Positions 1 to 12,312 of a stretch of 64,000 nucleotides of DNA are shown here, piece by piece. The DNA lies in assembly GCA_026545225.1 (NCBI GenBank), contig CM048849.1, positions 29,212,336 to 29,276,335 of the forward strand. The letters run 5' to 3'. Within the stretch, counting starts at the first letter, position 1. Each line of letters opens with the position of its first letter. Source of the stretch: Cornus controversa. Its lineage: Eukaryota > Streptophyta > Magnoliopsida > Cornales > Cornaceae. The translations under genes and the position numbers were made by a program. Under the pieces are notes generated by a model. That model did no database searches. It was not told the DNA's origin and saw nothing but the letters and a program-made list of their open reading frames with translations.

Positions 1-860
1 AAAGGTTTAGCATCCTCATCTAAATAAATTTGATGTATACACACTGAAGGATCTATACCCTTAAGGTATGCCACGCACCATCCTATGGCTTCTCTATGCT
101 CCCTAAGGACACCCAAAAGCTTACTCTCCTGGTCACTAGATAGGCTAGAAGAAATGATAACTCAAAGAGTTTTGTTTAATCCTAGGAAAGCATACTTAAG
201 ATTGTCTGGTAAGGATTTTAGCTCTAGCTCAGGAGGAGACACTAAAGATGGAATAGGCGGAGTACTTGACAATCTAGGCAATGATTCCTTAGCTGATCTC
301 CAAGGCAAAAAATCAACACTAGTTATACTTCCTAACAGAGAGTTTACCTCATAGATATTTTGATTTACATCAAAATCCTCACAGTCAAAATGGGCTAAAC
401 ATGCCTCTAAAGGGTTTGTGGTCAAAATCAGTGGAAGTGAATTTTTCACAACCTTTTCTATGAGGTCTACAACATAGCACTCATTTTTATCTGCATGATG
501 TTGAGATGCATTAAAGACATTTAACTGCACCTTCATATTCCCAAAAGAAATATCCATAACCCCCGTACGACAATTAATGCAAGCATTAGCAGTGACTAAG
601 AAAGGCTGACCTAGAATCATAGGAATGGACTTCATAGGATCAAGTATTGGTTTTGTGTCTAGGACAATGAAATCAACTGGAAAATAAAATTTGTCCACTT
701 TTATTAACACATCTTCAATAATCCCACATGGTTGTTTTGTTGATCTGTTTGCTAATTGTAAAACAACTGACGTGGGATTAAGCTCACCCAATCCCAATTG
801 CAACTACACCGAGTAAGGGATAAGATTCACACTCGCCCCTAAATCAAGCAGTGCCCCTAT
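1..860 (-). pseudogene. Athila-like pol, N-terminal part: aspartic protease and start of reverse transcriptase
   Basis: The protease matures the retrotransposon polyprotein. Around 860-790 the minus strand reads LGASVNLIPYSV, the active-site flap usual for Athila proteases (DLGASVNL type), with an in-frame stop just before LQLGLGEL. The core continues from 803 to about 500 with KVDKFYFPVDFIVLD and ILGQPFL, the beta-strands that follow the active site. From about 170 to 1 the sequence QESKLLGVLREHREAIGW and GIDPSVCIHQI is the linker that precedes the RT fingers in Athila pol. A stop near 162 separates it from the protease frame. Assignment is by family motifs; the RT catalytic YVDD lies beyond the window. 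Confidence 0.88.
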
Positions 861-1083
861 CAACACCAACATCCCCTATAACACAAGATATAGTGGGTGC
901 ACCTGGATCTTTGAACTTAGGGGCAGTGTTATGCTGAATAATTGAGTTTACTTGCTCGGTGGGAAAGATTTTCCTTGGGACACTACCCCTTGAATTACGC
1001 TTTTGAGTGCATAAATCTTTTAAGAACTTTACATATGTTGGGATTTATTTTATAGCATCAAGGAGAGGAAGATTTATTTTTAC

Positions 1084-2850
1084 CTACTTAAAAACTTCCA
1101 TCATATCTTGCACTTTCTCCCTTTGTTTCCCAAAAGGTGTCAACTCCTTGAGACATGTAGGGAATGGAGCTTTGGGCTCAAAGGTTGTCTCAAGAGTTTG
1201 AGTAGGTGTAGAAAGTGTTGCCTTATTAATTTTAGAATCTAAATTAGGACCCTTTCCCACTTCACTCTCAACCTCCTTCTTCTCTTCCACCTTATTATCT
1301 AACACTCTCCCACTCCTTAAGGTGGTAATAGCCTGAACATGCTCATGATGATGGCTACTGGCAGTGGCATCATCAATTGCATATTGCCCTCTAGGATTAG
1401 TTACTGGTTGACTTGGCAACTTTTCTTCCTCTCTACAATTCAAAGTGTTAGCTAGCTGCCCCATTTAAGCCTCTAGCTTGGATATGGATTGAGAGTGGGA
1501 ATGAAGTAACTGCGTGTTAGATTCAAGTAACTGAGTGTGACTGTCAAGTTTATCTAATGCCGCTAACACTTTATCGTTAAACACTGAACTCCTAGGTGAA
1601 GGCTGGAAAGTTTGATGACAATATTGATTCTAGGGCACAAAATTAGAAGAAGGATTAGTAGATTGACGACTCGATTGAAAACCTGACATAGGGACTGGTC
1701 CTTGGGACAGGATTGTTTAGAGATGGACTACGCCATGAGAGATTTGGATGATTCCTCAGACCTGGATTATATGTAGTAGAATATGGACTGTTTCTAGGTC
1801 TAGAGAATGCAACATTGACTTGTTCTGGATTGGATTCAGGAATTTGCCCCAACATGGGACAATCTATGGAATAGTGTGACGGACTAGTGCAGATACCACA
1901 TCCTTCCTGTACGATAGGGGTAAGGGTTAGAAATTGACTAGCCGCCATGAGTTGATCGACTTTTCTCAATAATTCATCCACTTTGGTGGAGACATCGAGT
2001 TATGTGCCTATTTCAAATGCTCCTCCAATTTTGGGAGAACTACTTGTTCTAACTCGACTAGCGGAATCATATTGTGTGGAATTTTCACTTAGATTCACAA
2101 ATAATGTCCATGCCTCATCCTCATTCTTAAGCATGAATGTACCCCCACAAGTTGCATCTACCATTTGCCTATACGACCCAATCAACCAATCATAAAAGAA
2201 TTGTATAAGTTGCCACTTAGGAATATCATGATGAGGGCACTTCCTAAGCAAATTACCATATCTCTCCCATGTATCATTAAATTGCTCTCATTCTATTTGG
2301 TAGAAATTGGTAATAGATAGCCTCATTTGATTTGTTTTCCCTATTGGAAAGTATTTCTTAGGAACTATTGTTGCAATTATGCCCAAGAAGTTATCGTATT
2401 CGATGTTAATGAATTCAACCAGTTTTTAGCTTTATCTTTTAGAGAGAATTAGAAAAGACGCATCCGTAAAGCATCATAAAAAAAAATTTGGATTTTAACA
2501 GTTGAACAAACTTCTACAAAGTCATCAAGATGCTTATACAGATCCTCATTATTAAGTCCATAGAAAGATGGAAGCATTTGTATAATGCTAGACTTAATCT
2601 TATAGTTTACTGCTGTGACGTTAGGCAATTGCATGCACGATGGAGGTGTATATGCCCCAGGACCGAAGTGCTCTTTGAGGGCTCGAGGATTGTTCTCAGG
2701 CATAATTTCAGTCTCAGTTTCAGATAAATGTTCTTCCTCTAAGTTTTGGGTCCTAATTTCTTCACCTTGTTGATGTAAGGTTCTTTCAAGTTCAGGGTTA
2801 TATGGGACTATTAGTGTGTCTAGAGATCGACGACCCAACATATACCACAA
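1084..2850 (-). pseudogene. Athila-like gag, broken by several stops
   Basis: Gag packages the retrotransposon RNA. The N-terminal segment (2850-2449) contains QMLPSFYGLNNEDLYKHLD and VEVCSTV, typical of Athila gag. A middle segment (2251-2000) has the PKWQLIQFFYDWL capsid-like motif. A third (1981-1655) has a CCHC zinc knuckle CGICTSPSHYSIDC (C-x2-C-x4-H-x4-C) followed by a Pro/Asn-rich stretch. The last (1464-1084) is an acidic, Lys-rich linker. The pieces are in different frames, so this is a pseudogene. It is preceded by an AT-rich leader (about 2870-3190) made largely of AAATAAAT repeats. Confidence 0.87.
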
Positions 2851-3194
2851 GTAAGGAGTAAGAATTAATTAAAAATATAAATAAATAAATAAATGAACAA
2901 ATAAATAAATAAAATAAAATAAAAAAGAAAAGAAACTAAAATAAATAAATAAATAAAAAATGATAACAAATGAAAGCTAACTACTAACTAGAATAAACAA
3001 GCACAAGTAATTTGAATATGAAAAGCTCATAGAGAGTTACGATGAATTGCGTTCAAGGCTCATAACCAAAAGCACCTGGACTCGGAAAATAAAAAAAAAA
3101 TGAAATAGATCAGAAAAGAATAAAGAAAAATCCTAACTTAACAATTAAATTAAAACAAATCTTTAAGACTAGGCACCAAAACTATTCAAGCAAG

Positions 3195-3212
3195 TCCCCG
3201 ACAACGGCGCCA
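3195..3212 (-). other. Primer-binding site, tRNA-Asp type
   Basis: On the minus strand the bases read TGGCGCCGTTGTCGGGGA, eight bases inside the LTR end. This is one change from the TGGCGCCGTTGCCGGGGA primer site common in Athila and Tat elements and attributed to tRNA-Asp. It fixes the LTR/internal boundary and the element's orientation. Confidence 0.85.
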
Positions 3213-3220
3213 AAAATTGA

Positions 3221-4698
3221 TGTGGTGTCAATTCTACTTAACCACTAGCAATAGAACGAGTCCTCGTAGGACAAGGCTATATAGAGGGTGTCGAATCTCA
3301 AGGACTTGTAAAGTTGAATTGTTATGTTACTTAATCTTTGAATTAATTCTAAAATAATTGGAAAATAATTGTTGATGTTTGATCTTGAATTTAATTGAGA
3401 AAATTAAAGCTATTTGTAAATGTATTTTAAAAAATTTAATCAGAAAGAGAAGGTCCTAGGAATTGACTTCACCATTAACCTTCTGACAATGACAATTGTA
3501 CTAATTTGAGATGTTTAATCTATGCATTCAGAAAAGAATGGCTACAAGCCAAATTCAGTTCTATCAAGAGGATTCGTTCAACATACAATTAAGTATAACT
3601 CGTCTTCGCTTACAATGACCTATACATCTGACTAAATAATGATATCATAACCCATCTTTGCTTAGTACGAATTATCAAAACTCTAAGTTGAACGATCTAT
3701 GAAAACTATTGTATAACTCATCTTAACAAAATAATAGAAGTTGAAAAGAACCAACCCTAATCATGCAAATTTATATTCATTCTACAAGAACAAGAGTCAA
3801 TATGCAACGAAATAATTCATTAAAATTTAAACTAACAGTACAGTTGTTATGTAAGTCTTGGTTAAACAATCAATGTACAAATTAAATCATTCCCAAATTA
3901 ATATACAAATTAAAATATTGAAAGACAAGTTAGGGTTACGTCACTTCCCCAGAATGGTGTTTAGCCGCTCACGATTGGAGGTCCAGGCTTGAACGATGAT
4001 GAAATTGTCATCTTCTTGCCCGTATAGTCACGAATCGACTCTGTATATCTCTATGTATTTCTCTCCTCTCGAATACCCTAGTTTTCTCTATTTTTTTCCC
4101 TTTTACTTTGCGAAGAAAACACAAACGGGACACTTGGCCACTCCTAAGTGACAAATGAGTATAAGAAAATGGCACCTGCGCCTCAAAAAGTGGCATTTGC
4201 GCCCAAAAAGTGGCAGCTGCGCAAATAGGGCAGAAAGGTGCCGTAAACGTCCGTTTTAGAAAATTTTCGTGGAATAGAAAACGTACAGAATTGAATTTTC
4301 TTCAACCAAATGGAGTTTGGGTCATTTTGACAATTGTGTACGGAGTTATAGTCTGAATACCAAAACAGGTCCAGAACTGTTTAGGCCTAAAGTGGCCCAA
4401 TCTTCAATGTGAATAGGCCCGTGCTCATTTTCTTCATTTACATTCATTTCCAGCCCATTTCTTTAGTCCATTTAGTTTGGATCTTCAATATACACATATC
4501 TCATGGGTCAAACTTCAGCTTCCTACTAAAATAGCACCATCTGTAGCCCGATTGTGCCATTATTAATCAGAATTACCCTTAATCACCTAAAATCATTAAA
4601 AGACTAAAATTATTAATAAAAATATGAAATAAATATTACTAAGACACTAATTCATATAATTTTAGGGGCGTTAAATACGCAACATTCATTGCTTATCA
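3221..4698 (-). repeat. LTR of the Athila-like element
   Basis: It begins TGTGG and ends TTATCA on the plus strand (TGATAA...CCACA in element orientation), about 1.48 kb. The inner border is set by the adjacent primer site. The outer border is supported by the related solo LTR at 32411-33981, which ends in the same GCTTATCA and there abuts a target duplication. The two LTRs share blocks such as AACCACT-GCAATAG and GGTGTCGA but have diverged strongly. Confidence 0.85.
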
Positions 4699-5018
4699 AC
4701 ATACACACACACACACACACACATTTCCCACATGTCGCATCTTATGTTTCACATGCAAACACACATTTTTCACATGCCGAAAATCACATATTTCTCATAT
4801 ACACTTTCATGTTTAAAATAATGTGTCAGATATGCACACGTCACATTTGAAATCCAGGTGGTACTCACATATATTTTTCACGTTCCAAAATCGTGTGTCA
4901 CGCAACTCATATTTTTAAATCATGATTTTCAAAACCAAATCATATAACAAATCACAGAGCCTCGAGAATAGTCACACACACACACACACACTCGAATACG
5001 TTCCTTAAAGACCACGTA
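4699..5018. repeat. CA-rich spacer between two retrotransposons
   Basis: No gene. There are two (CA)n microsatellites (about 4701-4722 and 4974-4991) and a degenerate CACAT/TTTCAC-rich stretch between the Athila-like LTR and the chromovirus LTR. I see nothing else in it. Confidence 0.75.
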
Positions 5019-7428
5019 TGTCACGCCTCAATTTCTAACACCCGGGAAGGGCAATGGAAATGGGGGTGATTAAGTTAAACATTCTCACTCCTAATCACAA
5101 TTACACTATGATATCATACACTGATACCAAGTTGTCTCGCCCCAATTTTCAACTCTCGGAACTGAGGGTGATCCATTCACACGTCATTGCCTCTCACATA
5201 CAATCATCCTGAAACCATACAAATACAGAAGCTAACTATACATATGCAATTACATAAGCGTATACTCATCACGATTCGTCTTAATGGTCCCACACTAGTC
5301 TATGCACTCATACATATTCATCCCCATTCCAAGTTTTACAAATTTCTAACTCAGCCTAGTTTTGGTCAACTGAAACCTTCTTCAGCCGGCTGAAACCTGG
5401 GTTCAGCTAACCTCCAGTTTGCTAGTTCTGTCGGTCGGCTGGTTTCAATCAACTGAAAGGATGCTTTTGGTTGGCTGGAACCCTCCTCCAGACATCTGAA
5501 ACAAGTTCCCAATTTGCAACTGTTCGGGATCTCACACTTTTGATCGGCAACTGTAGAGAACTAGGGGATTGAAAGTGCCCAAAAATCCCAAAACCTGTAT
5601 AAACCAAGTTTAGTGCATTCTCTAGTCTTATGCATTCATCCATAACTCTAAACATAATTAACTCTCCACACAATCCATACATTTACATCTCATAGATACT
5701 AAATCCATGCATTTCACAATTATACTCCAAAAGCATACAGTTCATTCCTTCCATAAGAGTTAAAAAAATGCCACGTATGGCTAATACATATAATATTCAA
5801 CTACATACAAATTATCCAAATGAAACAACAACATTTTTGAAAAAATAATTGGCATGCCACAAAATGGCATGGACATCTATATACATATATCCAAAGGAAA
5901 TACCAAAATCCACTCGAGCCAATCTAAGCCTCATCCTCCACCGATGCTTTATCTGAAAAAGGTTTGGGGGAAGTGGCTGAGCATACAACTATGCCAAGTA
6001 GGAATGATTCACCCAACTCAACATTGACTCAAACAGCCATGCATGAATGCACAATAAAATCTCTATATGACTATATGGCATATTTCAATATTTTTTATGC
6101 TTAAAACAATCATTTTTGAAATCATGTATGATGTCTCACATCTCCAATACACATAAACAGTTTAAGAATGAATCACATTCATAATTAAACTCAACACCAC
6201 GTATACATTGAAATCACTTCAACTGGGGATTTTTGCTTATCACATTCCATAGTAAGAGTCTTTTTAAGACTATATACTCTACTTACGCTCTATGAGTTGC
6301 TAATCAGACGGAAGTGATATCATCTTGGCCAAGTTTTGGGTCTTGGACCTTAGGGCTCCAGGCCCTTTTTAATTCTCACACATGCCCCAAAAACCACAAT
6401 TTACCACCAAAGTGCACATTTATCACTTATATGTAAAAAACTATGGTTGTCACAAAATTCCACCAATGCATAACATTTATCAAGTTAATGCATAGCAATT
6501 TCAACTCAAGCATATCACAATGCAATTTTACTCAACTCATGAAAATCATAACAGTTCATTTTCACGAAATCTCTTTTATGTCTTTGTTCCACACATGGAG
6601 TCAATTTCATCTACAATGCTAAATGAGCACAATGACTCAACAAGAACTCTAGAGTAGCATTCAATACATGTATACAACATAATTATAATCTAGAACATGC
6701 TATACAACATCTAATTCATAATTAGCATCACTCTCTACATGAAATAACTCATGAAAACCTTATGTCATAAGTATGCGACCTATAGAATCAAAGTAAAGAA
6801 GGAATTCACACCCCTACATCAACTTTGAAGCCTCCTCTTTCTAAATCACAGAATTCCTCCAAATTTCTCCTTGCTAAAAATTGACTTTTTTTGGTTCAAA
6901 CCAATGCCCTTAAGCCGTAGAATACTTTACCCTTCTTTGAGAATTTCCAAATCAATGTCCAACACCTCTGAAATGATAAGAGAAGGAAGAGGGATGAAGA
7001 GGAAGGGTGAGAGAGATTCTTTGTGTAGGTAATGGCTGAGACCCATCCTTTTAGATATTTATAATATCTATGGCATAAAATGACCAAAATTCCCCCGGAT
7101 CACTTAACATAACCTCCCGACCTCCATTTTTGATTTCGAAAGCAACTATGGCTCAGAAGTCACTCCTTAACTCATTTAAAAGTACATTTGATCTAAAACT
7201 AAAAATAATATTGTTTCAAAAAAAAATTAGATTCCTGGGCCCACCCGACCCACGTCTCAGGCCCCGTTGACCCTAAGATCTCAAATGATCTCAAAACTTT
7301 CCAAAACCTGTAAACAAGTTTCCTAACATGTTTCCCATATTTAAAACATTCTAAACATCATTTAATATGCATTTATGGAAAAAATGATGAATAAAAAAAA
7401 CTGATCAAAATTGGACCTGGTCTGTACA
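5019..7428 (-). repeat. 3' LTR of the chromovirus
   Basis: Plus-strand ends are TGTCACGCC and TCTGTACA, about 2.41 kb. The right border is set by the adjacent polypurine tract; the left border matches the TGTCATG end of the 5' LTR and the GGCGTGACA end of the solo LTR at 20643-39534. Large parts align with 12313-13630, including GGAACTGAGGGTGATCC. It holds a segment of about 170 bp (roughly 5225-5400) missing from the other LTR, and an inner copy of the LTR end starting at 5133. Confidence 0.85.
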
Positions 7429-7441
7429 ACCTCCCAACCTT
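7429..7441 (-). other. Polypurine tract
   Basis: On the minus strand AAGGTTGGGAGGT lies directly before the TGTACAGACC start of the 3' LTR. This is the expected place and composition for the plus-strand DNA primer of an LTR retrotransposon. Confidence 0.75.
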
Positions 7442-7473
7442 CAAGGAATTTTTTTTTCGAAATTAAACGTAAC

Positions 7474-7656
7474 TCAAGTGGTGAACAAATTTGGATACTT
7501 AGAATGCACTTCTTGTTCTCGTTCCCATGTAGTTTCTTCAACTCCGTCGTGTCTCCAAAGTACCTTGACCAATGGAATGGTCTTATCCCAAAGTACTTGG
7601 TCTCTAGTATCCAGAATCTGAATCGGCCTCTCCTCATATGACATGTCCTCCTCCAC
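7474..7656 (-). pseudogene. C-terminal chromodomain of chromovirus pol
   Basis: The segment reads YEERPIQILDTRDQVL, then IPLVKVLWRHDGVEETTW and ends in SKYPNLF. This is the chromodomain tail of Tekay/Del-type integrases, thought to steer integration toward marked heterochromatin. The W-x(n)-EE-TW core is present. The frame ends about 30 bases before the polypurine tract, where this protein normally ends. It is cut off from the upstream integrase by stops. Confidence 0.85.
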
Positions 7657-7659
7657 CTC

Positions 7660-8790
7660 AAGATCTATCCAATCTAATATGTGTGAGGGATCAGGTTCAT
7701 ACTTTCTTTCTTAACATAGAAATGTGGAAAGTGTTGTGGTCACTTGACATTTATGGTGGCAATGCCAAGTGATACGCAACTTCTCCCACAAGATAATATC
7801 TCAAACGAATTTATAAATTATGGTGCTAGCTAGCCACTACGCCCGATCCTCATCGAACCTCTTCGTTGAGAGACCTTTAGGAAGATATGGTCTCCCACCT
7901 TAAATGTCAAAGGTCATCGCCTCCTATCGATATAGCTCTTCTGACGGCTCTGAGCAGTAATCAACTGCTGCCTTATTACTTTAATCTTCCTGGTAATCTC
8001 TCAGACTATATTCGGCCCTAAAGAACCATCTCACCGACCTCGGTACAACAAACCAGTGAACTACATGGCCTACAATACAATGACTTGAATAGAGCCATCT
8101 CAATGCTATCTTGATAGCTATTGTTATAGGCAAACTCCACCAATGGAAGGTGGTCCTCCCAATTACCCCAAAAATCAAGCACACATGCTCGCAACATCTC
8201 CTCCAAAATCTATATAATATGTTCTGACTGACCATCCATTTGAGGATGAAAATCCATACTAAAGTGGAGGTCCATATCAAGAGCTGTCTAGAAACTTTGC
8301 CAAAACTGTGATGTAAATCGTAGGTCTCTATTTGACATGATAGAAACTAGCACGTCATGAAACCTAAAGATCTGCTCAATGTATAGTTGATTAAGAGTAT
8401 CCACATCATTGGTCACTTGAATAGGAAGAAAATGAGCTACCTTAGTCAATCTATCGACAATTACCCAAACTGAGTCATGACTCTTCCTCGACATTGGAAG
8501 CCCCGTCACAAAGTCCATAGTAATATGCTTCCACTTCCACATTGCCATAGGCAATGGTTGTAACAACCCTGTTGGCCTTTTGTGCTCAGCCTTTACTTGT
8601 TAACAAATGAGTCACCTCACTACAAACTGACCCACGTCCTTCTTCATACCTTTCCACCAATACTATCGGCATAATTTATAGTACATCTTGGTACCACCGG
8701 GATGTACTGTAAGTCTAGAGCTATAAAACTCCTTAAGGACTTCATTTCTACAAGCCAAAGGAACAAATATCTTCCTTTCAAATTTCAAGC
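7660..8790 (-). pseudogene. Chromovirus integrase, multiple stops
   Basis: The integrase inserts the cDNA into the genome. A damaged zinc-binding region (HPGGTKMYYKL, with the later Cys replaced by a stop) lies near 8600-8740. The catalytic core follows: HITMDFVTGLPMS carries the first Asp, SNRDLRFTSQFW the second, and DGQSE the Glu (8566-8200), then MLRACVLDFWGNWEDHL and LVEFAYNNSYQ. Stops interrupt it near 8630, 8285 and 8210. Catalytic residues remain recognisable, but the reading frame is lost. Confidence 0.88.
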
Positions 8791-8875
8791 TTTCATCAGA
8801 ATGAATTGTCCAACCTTCTACTACCTCACCACCCGTAATACGAGTGCGAATAGCCTCAATTTCACCATCATGCCT

Positions 8876-10303
8876 CTATTCCTCAATCACTCTACTCACT
8901 AGGGTCGGTTGAGCAATTAAGGTAAATAGAGTTACCGATCCATCATCCTCACTAAAATATAATCCCATTTCTGAGATATCTTCCATCATTTCCCACTCAC
9001 GTATAACTATCATTGCCATGCTACCACGTGACTTCCTACTTAATGTATCTGCTACCATATTAGATTTTTCTGAATGATATTGTAAGTTAAAATCACAGTC
9101 TTCCATGTACTCCATCTACCTTCGTTGTCTCATATTCAAATCCTTTTATGAGAAAAGGTATTTGAGACTCTTGTGATCAGAGAACACCTCAAATCTCTCC
9201 CCATACAAATAATGTCTCCATACTTTGAGTGAGAAAATCACTACTGCCAATTCCAAGTCATGTGTCGGGTAATTCTGTTAATGTGTTTTCAAATGTCGTG
9301 AACCATACGTTGCTACTCTTTCAGTTTGTATCAACACACATCCCAAACCGAGTCGTGAAGCGTCACAATAGATTGTGTACCCTAACCCACATTCCAGAAT
9401 GATCAAAATTGGAACCGAAATTAATTGACTCTTTAATTCCATGAATGCATGCTCGCAAGCATTATTCCACAGAAATTTAACTCCTTTCCAGGTGAGCTTG
9501 GTCATAGGTGCCGCTAACCTCGAAAAGTCCTTCACGAACCTCCAGTAATACCTGACTAACTCCAAGAAACTACGTATTTCAAATACGCTCTTTGGTCTTT
9601 CCCAATTCATCACCGCCTCAATCTTGGATGGATCTTTAGAAACTCCTCTTTCGGACACAACATACCCAAGGAACTTCACCTCCGCTAGACAAAATTCACA
9701 CTTCTTGTATTTGGCATACAATTAGTTCTCTCTTAGGAATTGTAACATTATCCTTAAGTGACCTTCACGCTCCTATTTCGAAGACGAGTACACTAGGATG
9801 TCATCAACGAATAATGTTACAAACTTGTCTAAATAAACATTGAATACATGGTTCATCAAATCAATGAACGCTGCTGGTGCATTCATCAAACCAAATGGCA
9901 TAACCAAGAACTCGTAGTGTCTATATTATGTGCAAAAAATAGTTTTTTGAGTGTCTTCCTCTCTAACCCCCAACTGATAATATCCCAATCTCAAATCAAT
10001 CTTTGAGAAACACCTTGAACCTTTAAGTTGATCAAACAAATCATCTATCCTTGGCAAAGGATACTCATTCTTCATCGTTGCCTAATTCAACTTTTGATAA
10101 TCAATGTAAAGTCGCGAAGACCCATCTTTCTTCTTAGCGAAAAAAATTGGAGCTCCCCAAGGTGAAGTACTAGGATGTTCAAATCCCTTGTCTAGCAACT
10201 CTTGTAATTGGTCATTTAACTCTTTCAATTTAGCTAGTGTCATTCCAAATGGTGCCATAGAAATGGGCGCGGTACCTGGAGCATGTTCTATAACAAACTC
10301 CAC
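8876..10303 (-). pseudogene. Chromovirus reverse transcriptase and RNase H, multiple stops
   Basis: RT copies the element RNA and RNase H removes it. RT motifs in order: [18 protein letters not shown], then a stop at 10082, [17 protein letters not shown], and the catalytic [10 protein letters not shown] near 9790-9820. The connection follows as FLGYVVSERGV. RNase H starts with YTIYCDASRLGLGCVLIQ (first catalytic Asp) and continues with [10 protein letters not shown] and MVADTLSRK. At least five in-frame stops were seen. The Tyr-to-Phe change in YVDD is tolerated in this family. Confidence 0.92.
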
Positions 10304-10318
10304 TTCACGTTTCGGGGG

Positions 10319-10849
10319 CTATTCTGTCAAATCCTCCAAAAACACATCCAAAAACTCATATACTACATAAGGAAACTCCCCATATGTCATATCCTCACCA
10401 TCTACTAGCAAGCTTGCTAAGAAATATCCAAGTCCTTTACGATCACTAGGACTATGTGAAAAAGTCAAATAAAAGTCATCCCGCTCTCCCACGAAGCAAA
10501 TACCATCACCCTCTGGTGTGCATAAGGTCATTCTTCCATGATAACAATCAATGTTAGCCTTAGAGGTATACAACCAGTCTATACCCAATATCACATCAAC
10601 GCTAGACATATCGAGGAGAATGAAGTCAAATACCAATCGGTGTCCCAAAATCTCGATCTCATAAGACTGACATACATTACCCAAAGTTACTCTACCACCA
10701 ATCAACATATCAATTGACAAAGCTGTATCAAAGGATGACACCTCTCCTAAAGCATAAGCAAATGCAATAGAAATGAATGAATGAAATGCACTCGAGTCCA
10801 CTAAAACCCTAGCCCAAAAGCTAGAAACTAGGAATATACCTCGAACCAT
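10319..10849 (-). pseudogene. Chromovirus aspartic protease
   Basis: This is an open stretch of 176 codons with VLVDSSAFHSFIS, the active site of retrotransposon pepsins, where the usual D-S/T-G-A is changed to DSSA. It is followed by VFDFILLDMSSVDVILGIDWL, the hydrophobic LGIDWL strand typical of this lineage. The altered glycine would probably impair catalysis (inference). It ends at a stop directly before the RT segment. Confidence 0.85.
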
Positions 10850-11099
10850 TAACGTTCCTGTCGAGGTCTCTCCTGGAACAAGAGTGAAGGCATGACCCTG
10901 TACTCTCTGGCCCTGTTGCCCAATACCATGATACCCAGAATGCTGACTAGGAGCACTAGACGTGACTTCTCTAGTTGGTGCTCATGAAATCTGAACAGAT
11001 GAAACTGCATGTGGTGGTGGCAATGCTCTAAAGCCCGACTGTGGAGTAGTAGGCAACGTAGAACGCTGTTGTGAACCAACCCCACTCAGAGTACCCTTT

Positions 11100-12153
11100 T
11101 TTTGAGGACAATTCGAACTAATGTTCTCCATCTGCTAACAATGATAACACTTCTTCTCTTCCACTAAAGTAGCTTGCTCCTGTGTATACTCAAACCTATA
11201 GTGTCTGGGTTGCTGACAGTTGAAGCACACTATTCTAGATCATGAAGATCCAGTGGGTACGGCCATAGATGGTGTCGATCGTGCTTATTGTTGCACTTAC
11301 AAATATAAACCACCATCCTTTTGCTTCTTTCTAACATGATTGTCCATAAGGGACCTCGTGTTCCTCATATGATTCTTGGCATCTCTTTCCCTCTGATTAT
11401 CATTGTTCATTCCCTATACAATCAATGCTCTCTCTACTATCATAACATAGTTTGTCAAACCCAACACTGAAATTCTATCCCTTATAAAAGTTATGAGACC
11501 TATCATAAACTTCTTCAACTTAAATTCCTCTGTAGGGATCACCTCTTGTGCGAAACGAGCCAATGAAATGAATTTGGTCTCGTACTCCATGACTTTCATG
11601 GTGCCTTAAAGAAATTCATAGAACTCTTGCCTCAAGTTATCCTTCACTATTACCAAAAAGTATTTCTAGAAGAAAAGTACTTGGAATATATTCCAATCCA
11701 TTGTCTCAATGTCATGGTAGTTCTCGATAAATTTCCACCAACAGTTGGCCTCACTCGTAAGATGATGGGCAGCCACTTTCACTCTCAAGTCCTCCTCTAC
11801 CTCTAGTGCGATAAAGAGCTTAACTATCTCGTCCAACCAATTTTCTGCCACCATAGGGTCAGACCCTCCTACATATGATGGTGGACTGTACTTTTTAACA
11901 TGTCCTAATGCCAACATCATCTAACTAGGATCTGCTCTTGGTTGAGCCTGATTCTCCTCTTGAGTTTCCCTAGCAATTTGTCGCATAGTGGTAACCATGT
12001 CGTGCATGAATTGCTCTCCATCAATGGGAACTGCGGTAGCTCCTCCTCCGCAAGCTCTTCGTGGTGGTATCTTGCTATATAGATAACAAGACACTTAAAA
12101 TCCAAAATATGAATACAATTCTCTTCATGCTTACAGAACATATGCCAAGTCAT
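11100..12153 (-). pseudogene. Chromovirus gag, fragmented
   Basis: Gag segments in order: 12153-11917 (N-terminal, poorly conserved), 11920-11666 with KYSPPSYVGGSDPMVAENWL and a WWKF motif, and 11599-11414 with MEYETKFISLARFA. These are signatures of the plant retrotransposon gag domain. Cys-rich text near 11120-11240 (KCYHC, then a stop, then NCPQ) is the remnant of the zinc knuckle. Stops and frame changes break it. Confidence 0.82.
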
Positions 12154-12290
12154 TTCATAAATAGCATGTTATATCAAATAAGCAAGCGCATAAGCACATT
12201 CTATGTAATATGTACTATCCTTAACTTTATAGTCACAACCTTAATTTCCATACGTGGTTTAACTCCACCTATCATCCAAAGGTATTCATA

Positions 12291-12309
12291 CATGGTTGCT
12301 TTGATACCA
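12291..12309 (-). other. Primer-binding site, initiator tRNA-Met type
   Basis: The minus strand reads TGGTATCAAAGCAACCATG three bases from the LTR end. The first 12 bases match the common plant initiator-Met primer site TGGTATCAGAGC with one change. It marks the inner border of the 5' LTR. Confidence 0.85.
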
Positions 12310-12312
12310 AGT

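Larger units (their letters stand above)
1..4698 (-). mobile_element. Athila-like Ty3/gypsy retrotransposon, left-truncated by the window
   Basis: Read on the minus strand the order is LTR (3221-4698), primer-binding site, AT-rich leader, gag, aspartic protease and the very start of reverse transcriptase, which runs off the window at base 1. The gag and protease sequences are of the Athila type and the primer site matches the tRNA-Asp class used by that lineage. Coding parts carry several stops and frame changes, so the copy is dead. The other LTR lies outside the window, so the target duplication cannot be checked; the five bases just outside the visible LTR end are ACATA. Confidence 0.9.
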
